Made by a program: the position numbers and the translations under genes | In this document: positions 1 through 5,628 of the stretch, one piece after another | Numbering within the stretch: position 1 is the stretch's first letter | Layout: each line of letters opens with the position of its first letter | The notes under the pieces: model-generated | Databases searched by the model: none | Told to the model about the DNA's origin: nothing | Seen by the model: only the letters and a program-made list of their open reading frames with translations | Assembly (NCBI GenBank): GCA_049509675.1 | Contig: JBEKZQ010000409.1 | Location: 1-5,737, forward strand | Reading direction: 5' to 3' | Length of the DNA: 5,737 bases | Source of the DNA: JBEKZQ01 sp049509675 | GTDB taxonomy: Bacteria > Planctomycetota > Planctomycetia > Pirellulales > Thermoguttaceae

Positions 1-452
1 AACCGCAGGCTGGAGGAACCTGTGGCGACGTTCAATTTCGACATGATCTTCGACGTCGACTGCCCCTGTTCGTCGTCGACCAGCATGGCCGCATCCTCTT
101 GCGGCGCCCGCGCGGCGGCAGAGCCCGTGGCACTCTTCGACAGCGTCAAGCTGGAGTCCGGGGGGCTGAGGCGAAAGATGAACACCTGGTCGCAGATCGC
201 CACGCGATCCTGGTCGGCCAGCGTTTGCCGCTGGCGGACCGGCTTGCCGTTGACATACGTGCCGTTGCGGCTATTCAGGTCTTCCAGGTAGAAGGTGTTC
301 TCGATTCGGAACACCCGGGCGTGCTGGCGGCTGACGGCCGCGGATTCCAGCACGATATCGCACTCCGGATGCCGCCCCAAAATGGCCGAATCGCGCTCCA
401 ACGAGAAGGTCTGTCCGGCACTCGCTCCATGTATCGCCTGCAGTACTGCCAT
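1..452 (-). CDS. FHA-domain signalling protein, N-terminal part (3' end beyond window)
   Basis: An open frame reads leftward from the ATG at 452 to the window edge, giving 150 complete codons without a stop. Residues about 4-96 form a forkhead-associated domain, the phosphothreonine-peptide binding fold. The signatures visible are GRHPECDI (26-33), SRQH (41-44) and SRNGTYVNG (61-69), which carry the Arg, Ser, His and Asn-Gly positions typical of the binding loops. A low-complexity Ser/Ala linker follows (about 97-130), then SKIMSKLNV and a Ser-rich stretch (134-149). From memory, that FHA plus 'IMSKLDV'-like linker occurs in planctomycete proteins that continue into a GAF domain and a SpoIIE/PP2C phosphatase. 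Other FHA fusions (adenylate cyclase, sigma-54 activator) remain possible because the effector domain is outside the window. There is no signal peptide, so it should be cytoplasmic. The ATG is chosen because the FHA beta-strand (AVLQAIHG) starts right after it. A good sigma-70-type promoter lies upstream; the ribosome binding site is weak. The FHA call is secure and the full-length identity is inferred. Confidence 0.92.
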   Translation of the reverse strand, partial: MAVLQAIHGASAGQTFSLERDSAILGRHPECDIVLESAAVSRQHARVFRIENTFYLEDLNSRNGTYVNGKPVRQRQTLADQDRVAICDQVFIFRLSPPDSSLTLSKSATGSAAARAPQEDAAMLVDDEQGQSTSKIMSKLNVATGSSSLR

Positions 453-536
453 GCGCAACTTTTCTATTTTGCCCGGTCTGAAATGATCTGAACCGTAGTG
501 AGAGGGGAACGGTTCGTCTCCAAGGTAGCCGTCCCC

Positions 537-566
537 ATTCTAGGACTGCCGGCGGGGGAACGTCAA
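537..566 (-). promoter_or_regulatory. Predicted sigma-70-type promoter of the FHA gene
   Basis: On the minus strand, TTGACG (566 to 561, 5 of 6 to the -35 consensus) and TAGAAT (542 to 537, 5 of 6 to the -10 consensus) are separated by 18 bases. Transcription would start near 530 and leave a leader of roughly 78 bases before the ATG at 452. It is the best housekeeping promoter match I found in the window and points the right way. It is a prediction from consensus only. Confidence 0.55.
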
Positions 567-572
567 TCACGT

Positions 573-586
573 GCCGGCCGGCCGGC
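573..586. repeat. 14-bp perfect GC palindrome between divergent promoters
   Basis: GCCGGCCGGCCGGC reads the same on both strands and is a run of overlapping GGCC/CCGG units. It sits between the -35 of the leftward FHA promoter (561-566) and the -35 of the rightward tRNA promoter (606-611). It could be a dyad operator, a methylation target or chance in GC-rich DNA. No function is shown. Confidence 0.4.
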
Positions 587-605
587 CGCAAGTGCTCGGC
601 TGCCC

Positions 606-634
606 TTGACACAAGTTCAGACCGATCTTACCCT
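606..634 (+). promoter_or_regulatory. Predicted promoter of the tRNA-Gln gene
   Basis: A perfect -35 hexamer TTGACA (606-611) is followed after 17 bases by TACCCT (629-634), a weak -10 that keeps T1, A2 and T6. Transcription would start near 641, giving a 5' leader of about 58 bases removed by RNase P. It is the only strong -35 upstream of the tRNA. The weak -10 lowers confidence. Confidence 0.45.
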
Positions 635-698
635 TTAGCAGTTGGCAGTGGCAATCCGGGAAAGATGGATCGACGTGGCCGCTCGAAGGCACTGCTTT

Positions 699-769
699 TG
701 GGGAATGGTGTAACGGTAGCACGAGTGACTCTGGATCACTTAGTCAAGGTTCGAATCCTTGTTCCCCAG
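699..769 (+). tRNA. tRNA-Gln (anticodon CUG)
   Basis: The 71-nt sequence folds as a standard cloverleaf. The acceptor stem pairs TGGGGAA (699-705) with TTCCCCA (762-768), with discriminator G769. The D stem pairs GTG (708-710) with CAC (720-722). The anticodon stem AGTGA/TCACT (724-728, 736-740) encloses CTCTGGA, with anticodon CTG at 731-733, reading glutamine codon CAG. The T arm is CAAGG-TTCGAAT-CCTTG (745-761). The weak U1-A72 pair and G73 agree with glutamine identity. The 3' CCA is not encoded, so it must be added after transcription. The gene is alone, and I see no T-rich terminator within the next 150 bases. Confidence 0.97.
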
Positions 770-948
770 TTTGACTTACGACGATTGAGAAAATGACGGG
801 GCTACCCGGGCGCTGCAAGACCCACGTGTCGCCAGGGGCCAACTGGATCTTGCTACGAAATCCGCGTTCCGTCAACCTGGCCCTGTTCCGATCGTTCTAT
901 TCCGGCATCGTCGCGTTGCCCTGGATCGCCAACGTGGCTGCAAGGGCA

Positions 949-1917
949 TCACTTGGCGAGGTATTCGCGGATCAAACAGATGTTTTCCGGCGGGGTCTCC
1001 AGCGGCATGGCGCCGGTGCCCATCACGCAGTTCGTACGCGGACCGACGATCTCCAGCACGTGGTCGATCGCGCCATAGATCCGCTGCGGATCGTGACAAA
1101 CGACCACGCCGGGATCCAGGTTGACGCGGATCGTTACGTGGGGGTGCGTGCGAGAGACCCGCTCGACGAAGGCGGCCTGGTTGGTCTCCACGTTGCACAC
1201 GAGGTAATTCGTGCCCGTCGAGAGGATGTCATCGAGGACCGGATAGGTATTGCCGCCGGAGATGCAGGGCACGGCGTGACCGACGCAGTCGGCTGCGATT
1301 TCCAGCACGCGCCGCAGGGCGGGCATTTCAAGCTCGTGGAACTGCTTGGGGGAGAGAATCGGCGGCGCCGCAGCCGATTCGAAGAACGCCACGTCGAGTC
1401 CCGCCTTGGCCACCGCCCGACAGAGCACGGCCTGATTCTCGGCCAGCCGCAGCAGCATCTTGGCGAGTTCCGCCGGGTAGAGTGCGGCATCCAGGCACAG
1501 ATCGTTGATGCCGCGCAGGTTGAAGGCGATCGAGAACGGGCCGCCCACCGGCAAACGCACGTCGGCCTCGGGAAACTCGCGTTTGAGCCGCTGCCCGACC
1601 GAAAGCATCATGGCGATTCGCCCGTCCCGCTGCGGATCGAATGGTTTGAGCCGGATCCCTTCCTCGATCGAGGACAATAGCGGCTGATGGATCGCCGGGA
1701 TGGCGTCGGGCGTCGAGGCGGCCACCTTGGCCCCGTAGGCCTCGGCCTCGAGATTGTAGATATCGATGGCCACAGCAATGACCTGCTGACGGTACTCCAA
1801 GTAGGCCCGGCGATGTGCTTCGAACATCAACTCCGCATCGCGGGAGACGTCCCAAGGGCTGCGACCGACAAATCGCGCCGCATGTTCGTAAATCACCGGC
1901 GTGAAGGGGATTTTCAT
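949..1917 (-). CDS. Uroporphyrinogen decarboxylase (URO-D) superfamily protein, substrate unknown
   Basis: The 322-residue soluble protein matches the URO-D-like TIM-barrel family along its length. Recognisable blocks are the N-terminal FTPVIYEHAA (5-14), the GGPFSIAFNLRG strand-loop (125-136, the family's 'GPFT/S' element), the mid-barrel AVPCISGGN (215-223), VNLDPGV (265-271) and the C-terminal GTGAMPLETPPENI (300-313), equivalent to the family's 'G-C-x-P-x-x-TP-x-x-N' end. True HemE makes coproporphyrinogen III; relatives such as MtaA/MtbA are zinc-dependent corrinoid methyltransferases. It lacks an obvious HxC zinc motif at the expected place, and the C-terminal block has Thr301 where methyltransferases usually have Cys. 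The absence of haem neighbours also argues against HemE, so the substrate is unassigned. The ATG at 1917 is kept because the conserved N-terminus starts there; GAGG lies 10 bases upstream. The TGA ends at 949. It appears to be a single-gene unit convergent with the tRNA gene. Confidence 0.9.
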   Translation of the reverse strand: MKIPFTPVIYEHAARFVGRSPWDVSRDAELMFEAHRRAYLEYRQQVIAVAIDIYNLEAEAYGAKVAASTPDAIPAIHQPLLSSIEEGIRLKPFDPQRDGRIAMMLSVGQRLKREFPEADVRLPVGGPFSIAFNLRGINDLCLDAALYPAELAKMLLRLAENQAVLCRAVAKAGLDVAFFESAAAPPILSPKQFHELEMPALRRVLEIAADCVGHAVPCISGGNTYPVLDDILSTGTNYLVCNVETNQAAFVERVSRTHPHVTIRVNLDPGVVVCHDPQRIYGAIDHVLEIVGPRTNCVMGTGAMPLETPPENICLIREYLAK

Positions 1918-1968
1918 GGGAAGGCAACCTCGCGTCTTTGCGACAGGTCGTTGGGCCAGGCAACCCTC

Positions 1969-1997
1969 AGAATAGCAGTTCCAATCCCCCCAGCCAA
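1969..1997 (-). promoter_or_regulatory. Weak candidate promoter of the URO-D-like gene
   Basis: On the minus strand, TTGGCT (1997 to 1992, 4 of 6) and TATTCT (1974 to 1969, 4 of 6) are spaced by 17 bases. Start of transcription would be near 1962, leaving a leader of about 45 bases. The position and spacing are reasonable, but the hexamers are too degenerate to be sure. Confidence 0.28.
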
Positions 1998-2137
1998 GTC
2001 CTGATGAACAAGACGGCTAGACCCGGATGCCACCCATTGCTGCCTTTGAGTGATGCTTCGTCTGACACCAGATCGACCCGGATGACGACCAACATTCACG
2101 ATTGAGGCGGTTGCGGGCAGCGGCGGCGCAAGGTAAT
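1998..2137. other. Intergenic stretch with a 10-bp direct repeat
   Basis: This is the part of the 557-bp gap that lies left of the palindromic element. I see no gene here: the short open frames have no family resemblance or convincing ribosome binding site. GACCCGGATG occurs twice in the same orientation (2020-2029 and 2075-2084, 55 bases apart), upstream of the leftward URO-D-like gene. It could be a regulator site or coincidence. GCGCAAGGT at 2126-2134 matches nine bases of the nearby element end (2149-2157). Confidence 0.3.
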
Positions 2138-2141
2138 CTAA

Positions 2142-2160
2142 TACTACTGCGCAAGGTTGG
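2142..2160 (+). repeat. Left terminal inverted repeat of the element
   Basis: TACTACTGCGCAAGGTTGG, preceded by CTAA (2138-2141). It is identical over 19 bases to the reverse complement of 2359-2377. The first ten bases recur at 5581-5590. Confidence 0.85.
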
Positions 2161-2170
2161 CGGAAAAAGG

Positions 2171-2344
2171 GGGACTGGCTCCGCGGCACAAGTTGGTTTG
2201 GCAGCGGGAGAAACGTCGCAGCCACGGTGCCTGTCCCGTTTTTTCCGCAGTGCGTAACGCCGACCGTCGCGGGAAAGGGGACAGGCACCGTCGCCGCAAG
2301 CCGTTTCGGCAGTGCTGGCCAGTCGTGGCGACGGAGCCAGTCCC
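2171..2344. repeat. Four 13-mers in alternating orientation, about 54 bp apart
   Basis: The motif GGGAC(T/A)GGC(T/A)CCG occurs at 2171-2183 (plus, T/T form), 2225-2237 (minus, A/A form), 2278-2290 (plus, A/A form) and 2332-2344 (minus, T/T form). Starts are 54, 53 and 54 bases apart. The outer two pair perfectly with each other, as do the inner two. Adjacent copies pair at 11 of 13 positions, with T-T or A-A mismatches. A further 8-bp inverted pair, AGTCGTGG (2321-2328) and CCACGACT (2350-2357), encloses the fourth copy. Confidence 0.8.
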
Positions 2345-2358
2345 CATTCCCACGACTT

Positions 2359-2377
2359 CCAACCTTGCGCAGTAGTA
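2359..2377 (-). repeat. Right terminal inverted repeat of the element
   Basis: This is the perfect inverse of 2142-2160 and is followed by CTAA (2378-2381). Together with the flank it reads CGCAGTAGTACTA (2368-2380), the exact inverse of 5578-5590 beyond the GH9 gene. Confidence 0.85.
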
Positions 2378-2462
2378 CTAAGCAAAGGGCGGCTCTCCAG
2401 AAGAGTGCGGCGATCGCGCCTATTTCCGGAAGAGCCCACGAGTTTGAGGACCTTCAACACAA

Positions 2463-2467
2463 GAGGA
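2463..2467 (+). promoter_or_regulatory. Ribosome binding site of the GH9 gene
   Basis: GAGGA lies 7 bases before the ATG at 2475. It supports that start, which is also where the signal peptide begins. I found no convincing promoter hexamers in the 93 bases between the palindromic element and this ATG. Confidence 0.7.
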
Positions 2468-2474
2468 CAGATCT

Positions 2475-5400
2475 ATGAGAAAGCCGACGCTGTGGGTTGT
2501 GGTCGCGTTACTGTTGCTCGCGGGCGGGACGCTCAGGGCGCAGGAAACCAGGAAGGAGGTGGTGTACGACGGCGATAAGTCGGGCGAGAACGCCAAGGGT
2601 TGGACGGACGCCCCCTCGGGCAAAGCCACGATCGCCGCGCAGAACAAGGAAATCCGCCGGACCGGCAAGAAGACGGTCGAGTTCCACGCCGTAGGCAAGG
2701 AGTACATGGGCGCTGGCTGGAACTGGTTCGGCTGGTACCCGGCCGACGCGGGGACCGATATTTCCGGCTACAAGAACTTGAGCTTCTGGGCGAAAGTGAC
2801 CGGCGACAAGAAGCCCAGCCAGCTTACGGCCGGGCTGAAGTCCAGCGACGACAAAATGACCGAGGCCGACGATCTGCTGCAGCGCTGTACCGATTTGCTG
2901 GACGGCAAGTGGCACAAACTGGTGATTCCGATCAAGGACCTCGACCGCAAGAACACCCTGAACAACGCCCTGAACAAGGCCAAGGTTTGGGAAGTTCAGT
3001 TCAACACCTGGTCGCAGGACGAGATCAACTTCAGCCTGTTCGTCGATGAGATCGCCTTCGATGGCGCTGCCGAGGCGGCGAGCCCGCCCGCCGCCGGCCA
3101 GGCGCCCGAACCGGCCGCACCAAGCGCCGAGCGGGTGGTTACCAAGAAGGAGGTGGTGTTCGACGGCGATACGAAGGGCGAACATGCCAGCGGTTGGACG
3201 CACGCCCCGTCGGGCAAAGCCACGATCGCCGCGCAGGACAAGGTAGTCCGCCGCGCCGGCAAGAAGACGGCGGAGTTCCATGCCGTGGGCCGAGAATACA
3301 TCGGCGCCGGCTGGAACTGGTTCGGCTTCAATCCGCCCGACGCGGGGACCGACATTTCCGGCTACAAGAACCTGAGCTTTTGGGCGAAAGTGACCGGCGA
3401 CAAGAAGCCTAGCCAGCTTACGGCCGCGCTGAAGTCCAGCGACAACAAAATGACCGAGGCCGACGACCTGCTGCAGCGCTGTCCCGACTTGCTGGACGGC
3501 AAGTGGCACGAGTTGGTAATTCCGATCAAGGACCTCGACAGCAAGAACGCCCTGAACAAGGCCAAGGTTTGGGAAGTCCAGTTCAACACCTGGTCGCAGG
3601 ACGAGATCAACTTCAGCCTGTTCGTCGATGAGATCGCCTTCGATGGCGCTGCCGAGGCGGCCAGCCCGCCCGCCGCCAGCCAGGCGGCCGAACCGGCTGC
3701 ACAAACCGCCGAGCTGGTTCAGGTTGCCGCCGCGCTCCGCAAGCCGGTCGCCGCGAGATCGCCCGCGAACCTAAGTCAGCAGATCATGGTCGACCAGTTC
3801 GGCTTCCGCCCGCAAAGCGAGAAGATCATCATTTTCGCCAGCCCTCAACAGGGGCAGAATGCCGGCACGAAGTACGCGCCGCCCGCGAAAGCGATGGTCC
3901 GCCGCGAGAAGGGCGGGGCGCCGGTGCTCACGGTTGAGCTGAAGCCGTGGGGCGGCGGCAAGACCGACAGGACCTCCGGCGACAAGGTGTGGTATGCCGA
4001 CATTTCGGCCTTGCAGGCGCCGGGCTCCTACTATGTTTACGATGCGGAGAACCGCGTGCGCTCTTTCGGCTTTCGCATTGCCGACGACGTATACCTGCCG
4101 GTGCTGAAGGCGGCCGTGCGGGCCTACTTCTACCAGCGTTGCGGCGGGGACGTTCCCGAGGCCAACGGCGGCACCTGGCATCACCCGGCCTGCCACGTTG
4201 CGGCGGGGCAAGATAGGGCCGCCCAGCTTTACATCGACGGCCGCACCAGGGGGCAGCCGCGCGACGTGCATGGCGGCTGGCACGACGCCGGCGACTACAA
4301 CAAGTACGTGCCGTTTACCATGGACGTGGTGGTTCCGCTGCTGATGGCCTACGAACTCAACCCGTCGGCCTTCGGCGACGATTGGAACATTCCCGAGTCG
4401 GGCAACGGAATTCCCGATATTCTCGACGAGGTGCGCTGGGAGTGCGACTGGCTGCTGCGGATGCAAATGCCCGACGGATCGGTCTGCAACCGCGTCACCG
4501 AGCGCACAAGCAAGGGGGGCGTCACGCCCGACAAAGACAGCCAGCACGAGCGGTACTACACGCAGCCGACGACCTGGGCGACGGCCACCTGCGCCGCGAA
4601 CCTGGCCTATTTCTCCCGGGTGATTGGAAAGTTTCCCAGTCAGGCCGCAACCGCCCGCACCTGCCGCGCCGCCGCCGAGAGGGCCTGGGCATGGCTGGAG
4701 CGACATCCGGACATGATGCCGGCCGATGGCAAGGACCACGGGCGGCCCAGCGAGGCCGCCGACGGCGCGTGCGACAACGGCCGGACCGGCGACATTGAGC
4801 GCCGCGTGGCGGCCGCCCTACAGCTGTGGCTCCTGGACCCGAAACCGCAGTACGAGACATTCTTCAAGAGGTCGCGCAAGGACATGCTCCTGCCCAGCTT
4901 CGTCGCGTACGCCCTTTCTCCCAAGGCCGATCCGGTTCTGGTCGGCGAGGTCCGCAGGGCGCTACAGAAGTTCCTCAACGACCTGGTGACCGGCCCCTAC
5001 AAGTCGCACGCCGACGCCTACCTGTCGTACCTTCCGGGATACTGGTGGGGCTGCAACCAGACGAAGTCGGAGTGCGGCTACCGGGCCATGTTCGCCGTGA
5101 AACTGCGCGTCAATCCGGCCGAAGACGGCATCTGCCGCGCGACGGCCGAAGATTACCTGCACTACCTGCACGGGCGCAATCCGCTCTGCCAGGTGTACCT
5201 GACCAACATGGGCCCCAAGGGCGCCAATGCCGGGGCGGGCAAGAGCATCATGCAGCCCTTCCACACCTGGTTCGCCGAGAAGAGCCCCTGGTCCGGCCCC
5301 AACTCGTTGGGCCCGGCGCCCGGGCTGCTGGCGGGCGGGCCCAACTCGGCCATCGGCGACGCGGGGGCGCCCGCATGGCTCTCTCCGCCCGCCCACGAGC

Positions 5401-5573
5401 CGCCCTCGAAGGCCTTCAAGGACTGGGCCACTGCCTGGAACCCGGCCCATCAGGCCAACGAGAATTCCTGGGCCTTTACCGAACCGGCCATTTACTACCA
5501 GGCCCGCTACGTACTCTTGCTCTCGCAGTTTGTCCCCGGGCAGCAGCCTGCCATCCGCACCGCCGCGCGGTAG
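2475..5573 (+). CDS. Secreted GH9 cellulase-type glycoside hydrolase with two tandem N-terminal binding modules
   Basis: The 1032-residue product should be exported and cleave beta-1,4-glucans with inversion of configuration. Residues 1-22 are a signal peptide (RK, then LWVVVALLLLAGG, likely cut after A22). Two near-identical modules follow (about 27-197 and 225-391), each a predicted beta-jelly-roll with DISGYKNLSFWAKV, a W-x-x-LVIPIKDL strand and a closing FVDEIAFDG strand. This resembles CBM11/CIA30-like folds, but I cannot assign a CBM family. Each module is followed by an Ala/Pro linker. Residues about 435-537 are a CelD_N-type Ig-like domain (IMVDQFGFRPQSEK to FGFRI). The GH9 domain spans about 540-1022: RAYFYQRCG (549-557), GWHDAGDYNKY (601-611) with the Asp pair D604 and D607, HGRNP (899-903), the FHTWF histidine H930, GPAPGLLAGGPN (946-957), and TEPAIYYQA (1002-1010) with the general acid E1003. 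All key residues are present, so it should be active. There is no dockerin, C-terminal anchor or sorting tag. Exact substrate (cellulose, mixed-linkage glucan or xyloglucan) cannot be read from sequence. Confidence 0.95.
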   Translation: MRKPTLWVVVALLLLAGGTLRAQETRKEVVYDGDKSGENAKGWTDAPSGKATIAAQNKEIRRTGKKTVEFHAVGKEYMGAGWNWFGWYPADAGTDISGYKNLSFWAKVTGDKKPSQLTAGLKSSDDKMTEADDLLQRCTDLLDGKWHKLVIPIKDLDRKNTLNNALNKAKVWEVQFNTWSQDEINFSLFVDEIAFDGAAEAASPPAAGQAPEPAAPSAERVVTKKEVVFDGDTKGEHASGWTHAPSGKATIAAQDKVVRRAGKKTAEFHAVGREYIGAGWNWFGFNPPDAGTDISGYKNLSFWAKVTGDKKPSQLTAALKSSDNKMTEADDLLQRCPDLLDGKWHELVIPIKDLDSKNALNKAKVWEVQFNTWSQDEINFSLFVDEIAFDGAAEAASPPAASQAAEPAAQTAELVQVAAALRKPVAARSPANLSQQIMVDQFGFRPQSEKIIIFASPQQGQNAGTKYAPPAKAMVRREKGGAPVLTVELKPWGGGKTDRTSGDKVWYADISALQAPGSYYVYDAENRVRSFGFRIADDVYLPVLKAAVRAYFYQRCGGDVPEANGGTWHHPACHVAAGQDRAAQLYIDGRTRGQPRDVHGGWHDAGDYNKYVPFTMDVVVPLLMAYELNPSAFGDDWNIPESGNGIPDILDEVRWECDWLLRMQMPDGSVCNRVTERTSKGGVTPDKDSQHERYYTQPTTWATATCAANLAYFSRVIGKFPSQAATARTCRAAAERAWAWLERHPDMMPADGKDHGRPSEAADGACDNGRTGDIERRVAAALQLWLLDPKPQYETFFKRSRKDMLLPSFVAYALSPKADPVLVGEVRRALQKFLNDLVTGPYKSHADAYLSYLPGYWWGCNQTKSECGYRAMFAVKLRVNPAEDGICRATAEDYLHYLHGRNPLCQVYLTNMGPKGANAGAGKSIMQPFHTWFAEKSPWSGPNSLGPAPGLLAGGPNSAIGDAGAPAWLSPPAHEPPSKAFKDWATAWNPAHQANENSWAFTEPAIYYQARYVLLLSQFVPGQQPAIRTAAR
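2553..3065 (+). repeat. Binding-module repeat, copy 1 (codons 27-197)
   Basis: This is the first copy of the duplicated module, 171 codons. Aligned by hand to copy 2 it differs at about 21 of 167 positions (about 87% identity) plus one 4-codon insertion (TLNN, residues 161-164). The insertion is part of a local 12-bp tandem repeat in which CCCTGAACAA occurs at 2956-2965 and 2968-2977. The aromatic patch is GWNWFGWYP (81-89). Confidence 0.9.
3147..3647 (+). repeat. Binding-module repeat, copy 2 (codons 225-391)
   Basis: This is the second copy, 167 codons, offset 594 bp from copy 1 before the indel and 582 bp after it. The 81 bases at 3581-3661 are identical to 2999-3079, including all third codon positions, and run past the domain into the linker. 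The aromatic patch here is GWNWFGFNP (279-287). Confidence 0.9.
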
Positions 5574-5580
5574 GAGCTAG

Positions 5581-5604
5581 TACTACTGCGGAGGGTCCGC
5601 GGAA
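5581..5604 (+). repeat. Orphan, diverged end of the palindromic element
   Basis: TACTACTGCG (5581-5590) is identical to the outer ten bases of the element end at 2142, and 20 of the first 24 bases match without gaps. It is preceded by CTAG (5577-5580), again a YTAR tetramer, so TAGTACTACTGCG (5578-5590) is the exact inverse of 2368-2380. It starts seven bases after the GH9 stop codon. I find no partner end in the remaining 130 bases, so it is a relic, a solo end, or an element of different interior whose other end lies outside the window. It contains a small hairpin GCGGA-GGG-TCCGC (5588-5600). Confidence 0.55.
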
Positions 5605-5628
5605 CTTTCTGGTCCTCACGGGGTTCGT

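Larger units (their letters stand above)
2142..2377. mobile_element. MITE-like non-coding palindromic element (236 bp)
   Basis: The segment has perfect 19-bp terminal inverted repeats (2142-2160 and 2359-2377) and is flanked by the direct repeat CTAA on both sides (2138-2141 and 2378-2381), as expected of a target duplication. CTAA fits YTAR, the four-base target known for IS5-type insertions, although the ends do not look like classical IS5 ends. Inside are two further concentric inverted pairs: a 14-bp pair at 2170-2183/2332-2345 and a 14-bp pair at 2224-2237/2278-2291. Their dyad axes lie within about 2 bp of the terminal-repeat axis. It carries no transposase gene; the small open frames on both strands are products of the symmetry. 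It is best read as a non-autonomous transposable element, and as a long hairpin if transcribed. Its right edge is 97 bp before the GH9 start codon. An independently evolved intergenic palindrome family (REP/BIME type) is the main alternative. Confidence 0.75.

Noticed and set aside
917..948. Hairpin TGCCCT/AGGGCA as a terminator of the URO-D-like gene
   Set aside because: The stem is only 6 bp with a 20-base loop and no T-run follows on the minus strand.
793..1680. Long plus-strand open frame (295 codons) after the tRNA
   Set aside because: It is antisense to the URO-D-like gene, has an Arg/His/Gly-rich composition and no family resemblance. The minus strand carries the recognisable protein.
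949..1917. Assignment as hemE
   Set aside because: The superfamily match is clear, but no haem-pathway neighbours are present and the conserved blocks deviate, so a gene symbol would overstate the evidence.
2171..2344. CRISPR-like array (regular about 54-bp spacing of a 13-mer)
   Set aside because: The repeats are too short, alternate in orientation and lie inside terminal inverted repeats. No cas genes are present.
2144..2375. Small open frames on both strands of the palindromic element ending in the same few residues
   Set aside because: The shared endings arise because the sequence is its own inverse. There is no ribosome binding site or protein family support.
2410..2417. GCGATCGC palindrome (HIP1-like) before the GH9 gene
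   Set aside because: It is a single 8-bp occurrence in GC-rich DNA and carries no information alone.
2508..3704. Long minus-strand open frame (398 codons) inside the GH9 gene
   Set aside because: It mirrors the duplicated modules on the opposite strand and so appears repetitive. It has no recognisable domain; GC-rich codon bias explains its openness.
5588..5600. Hairpin GCGGA-GGG-TCCGC as an intrinsic terminator for the GH9 gene
   Set aside because: It is a 5-bp stem without a following T-run and is better explained as part of the element-end relic.
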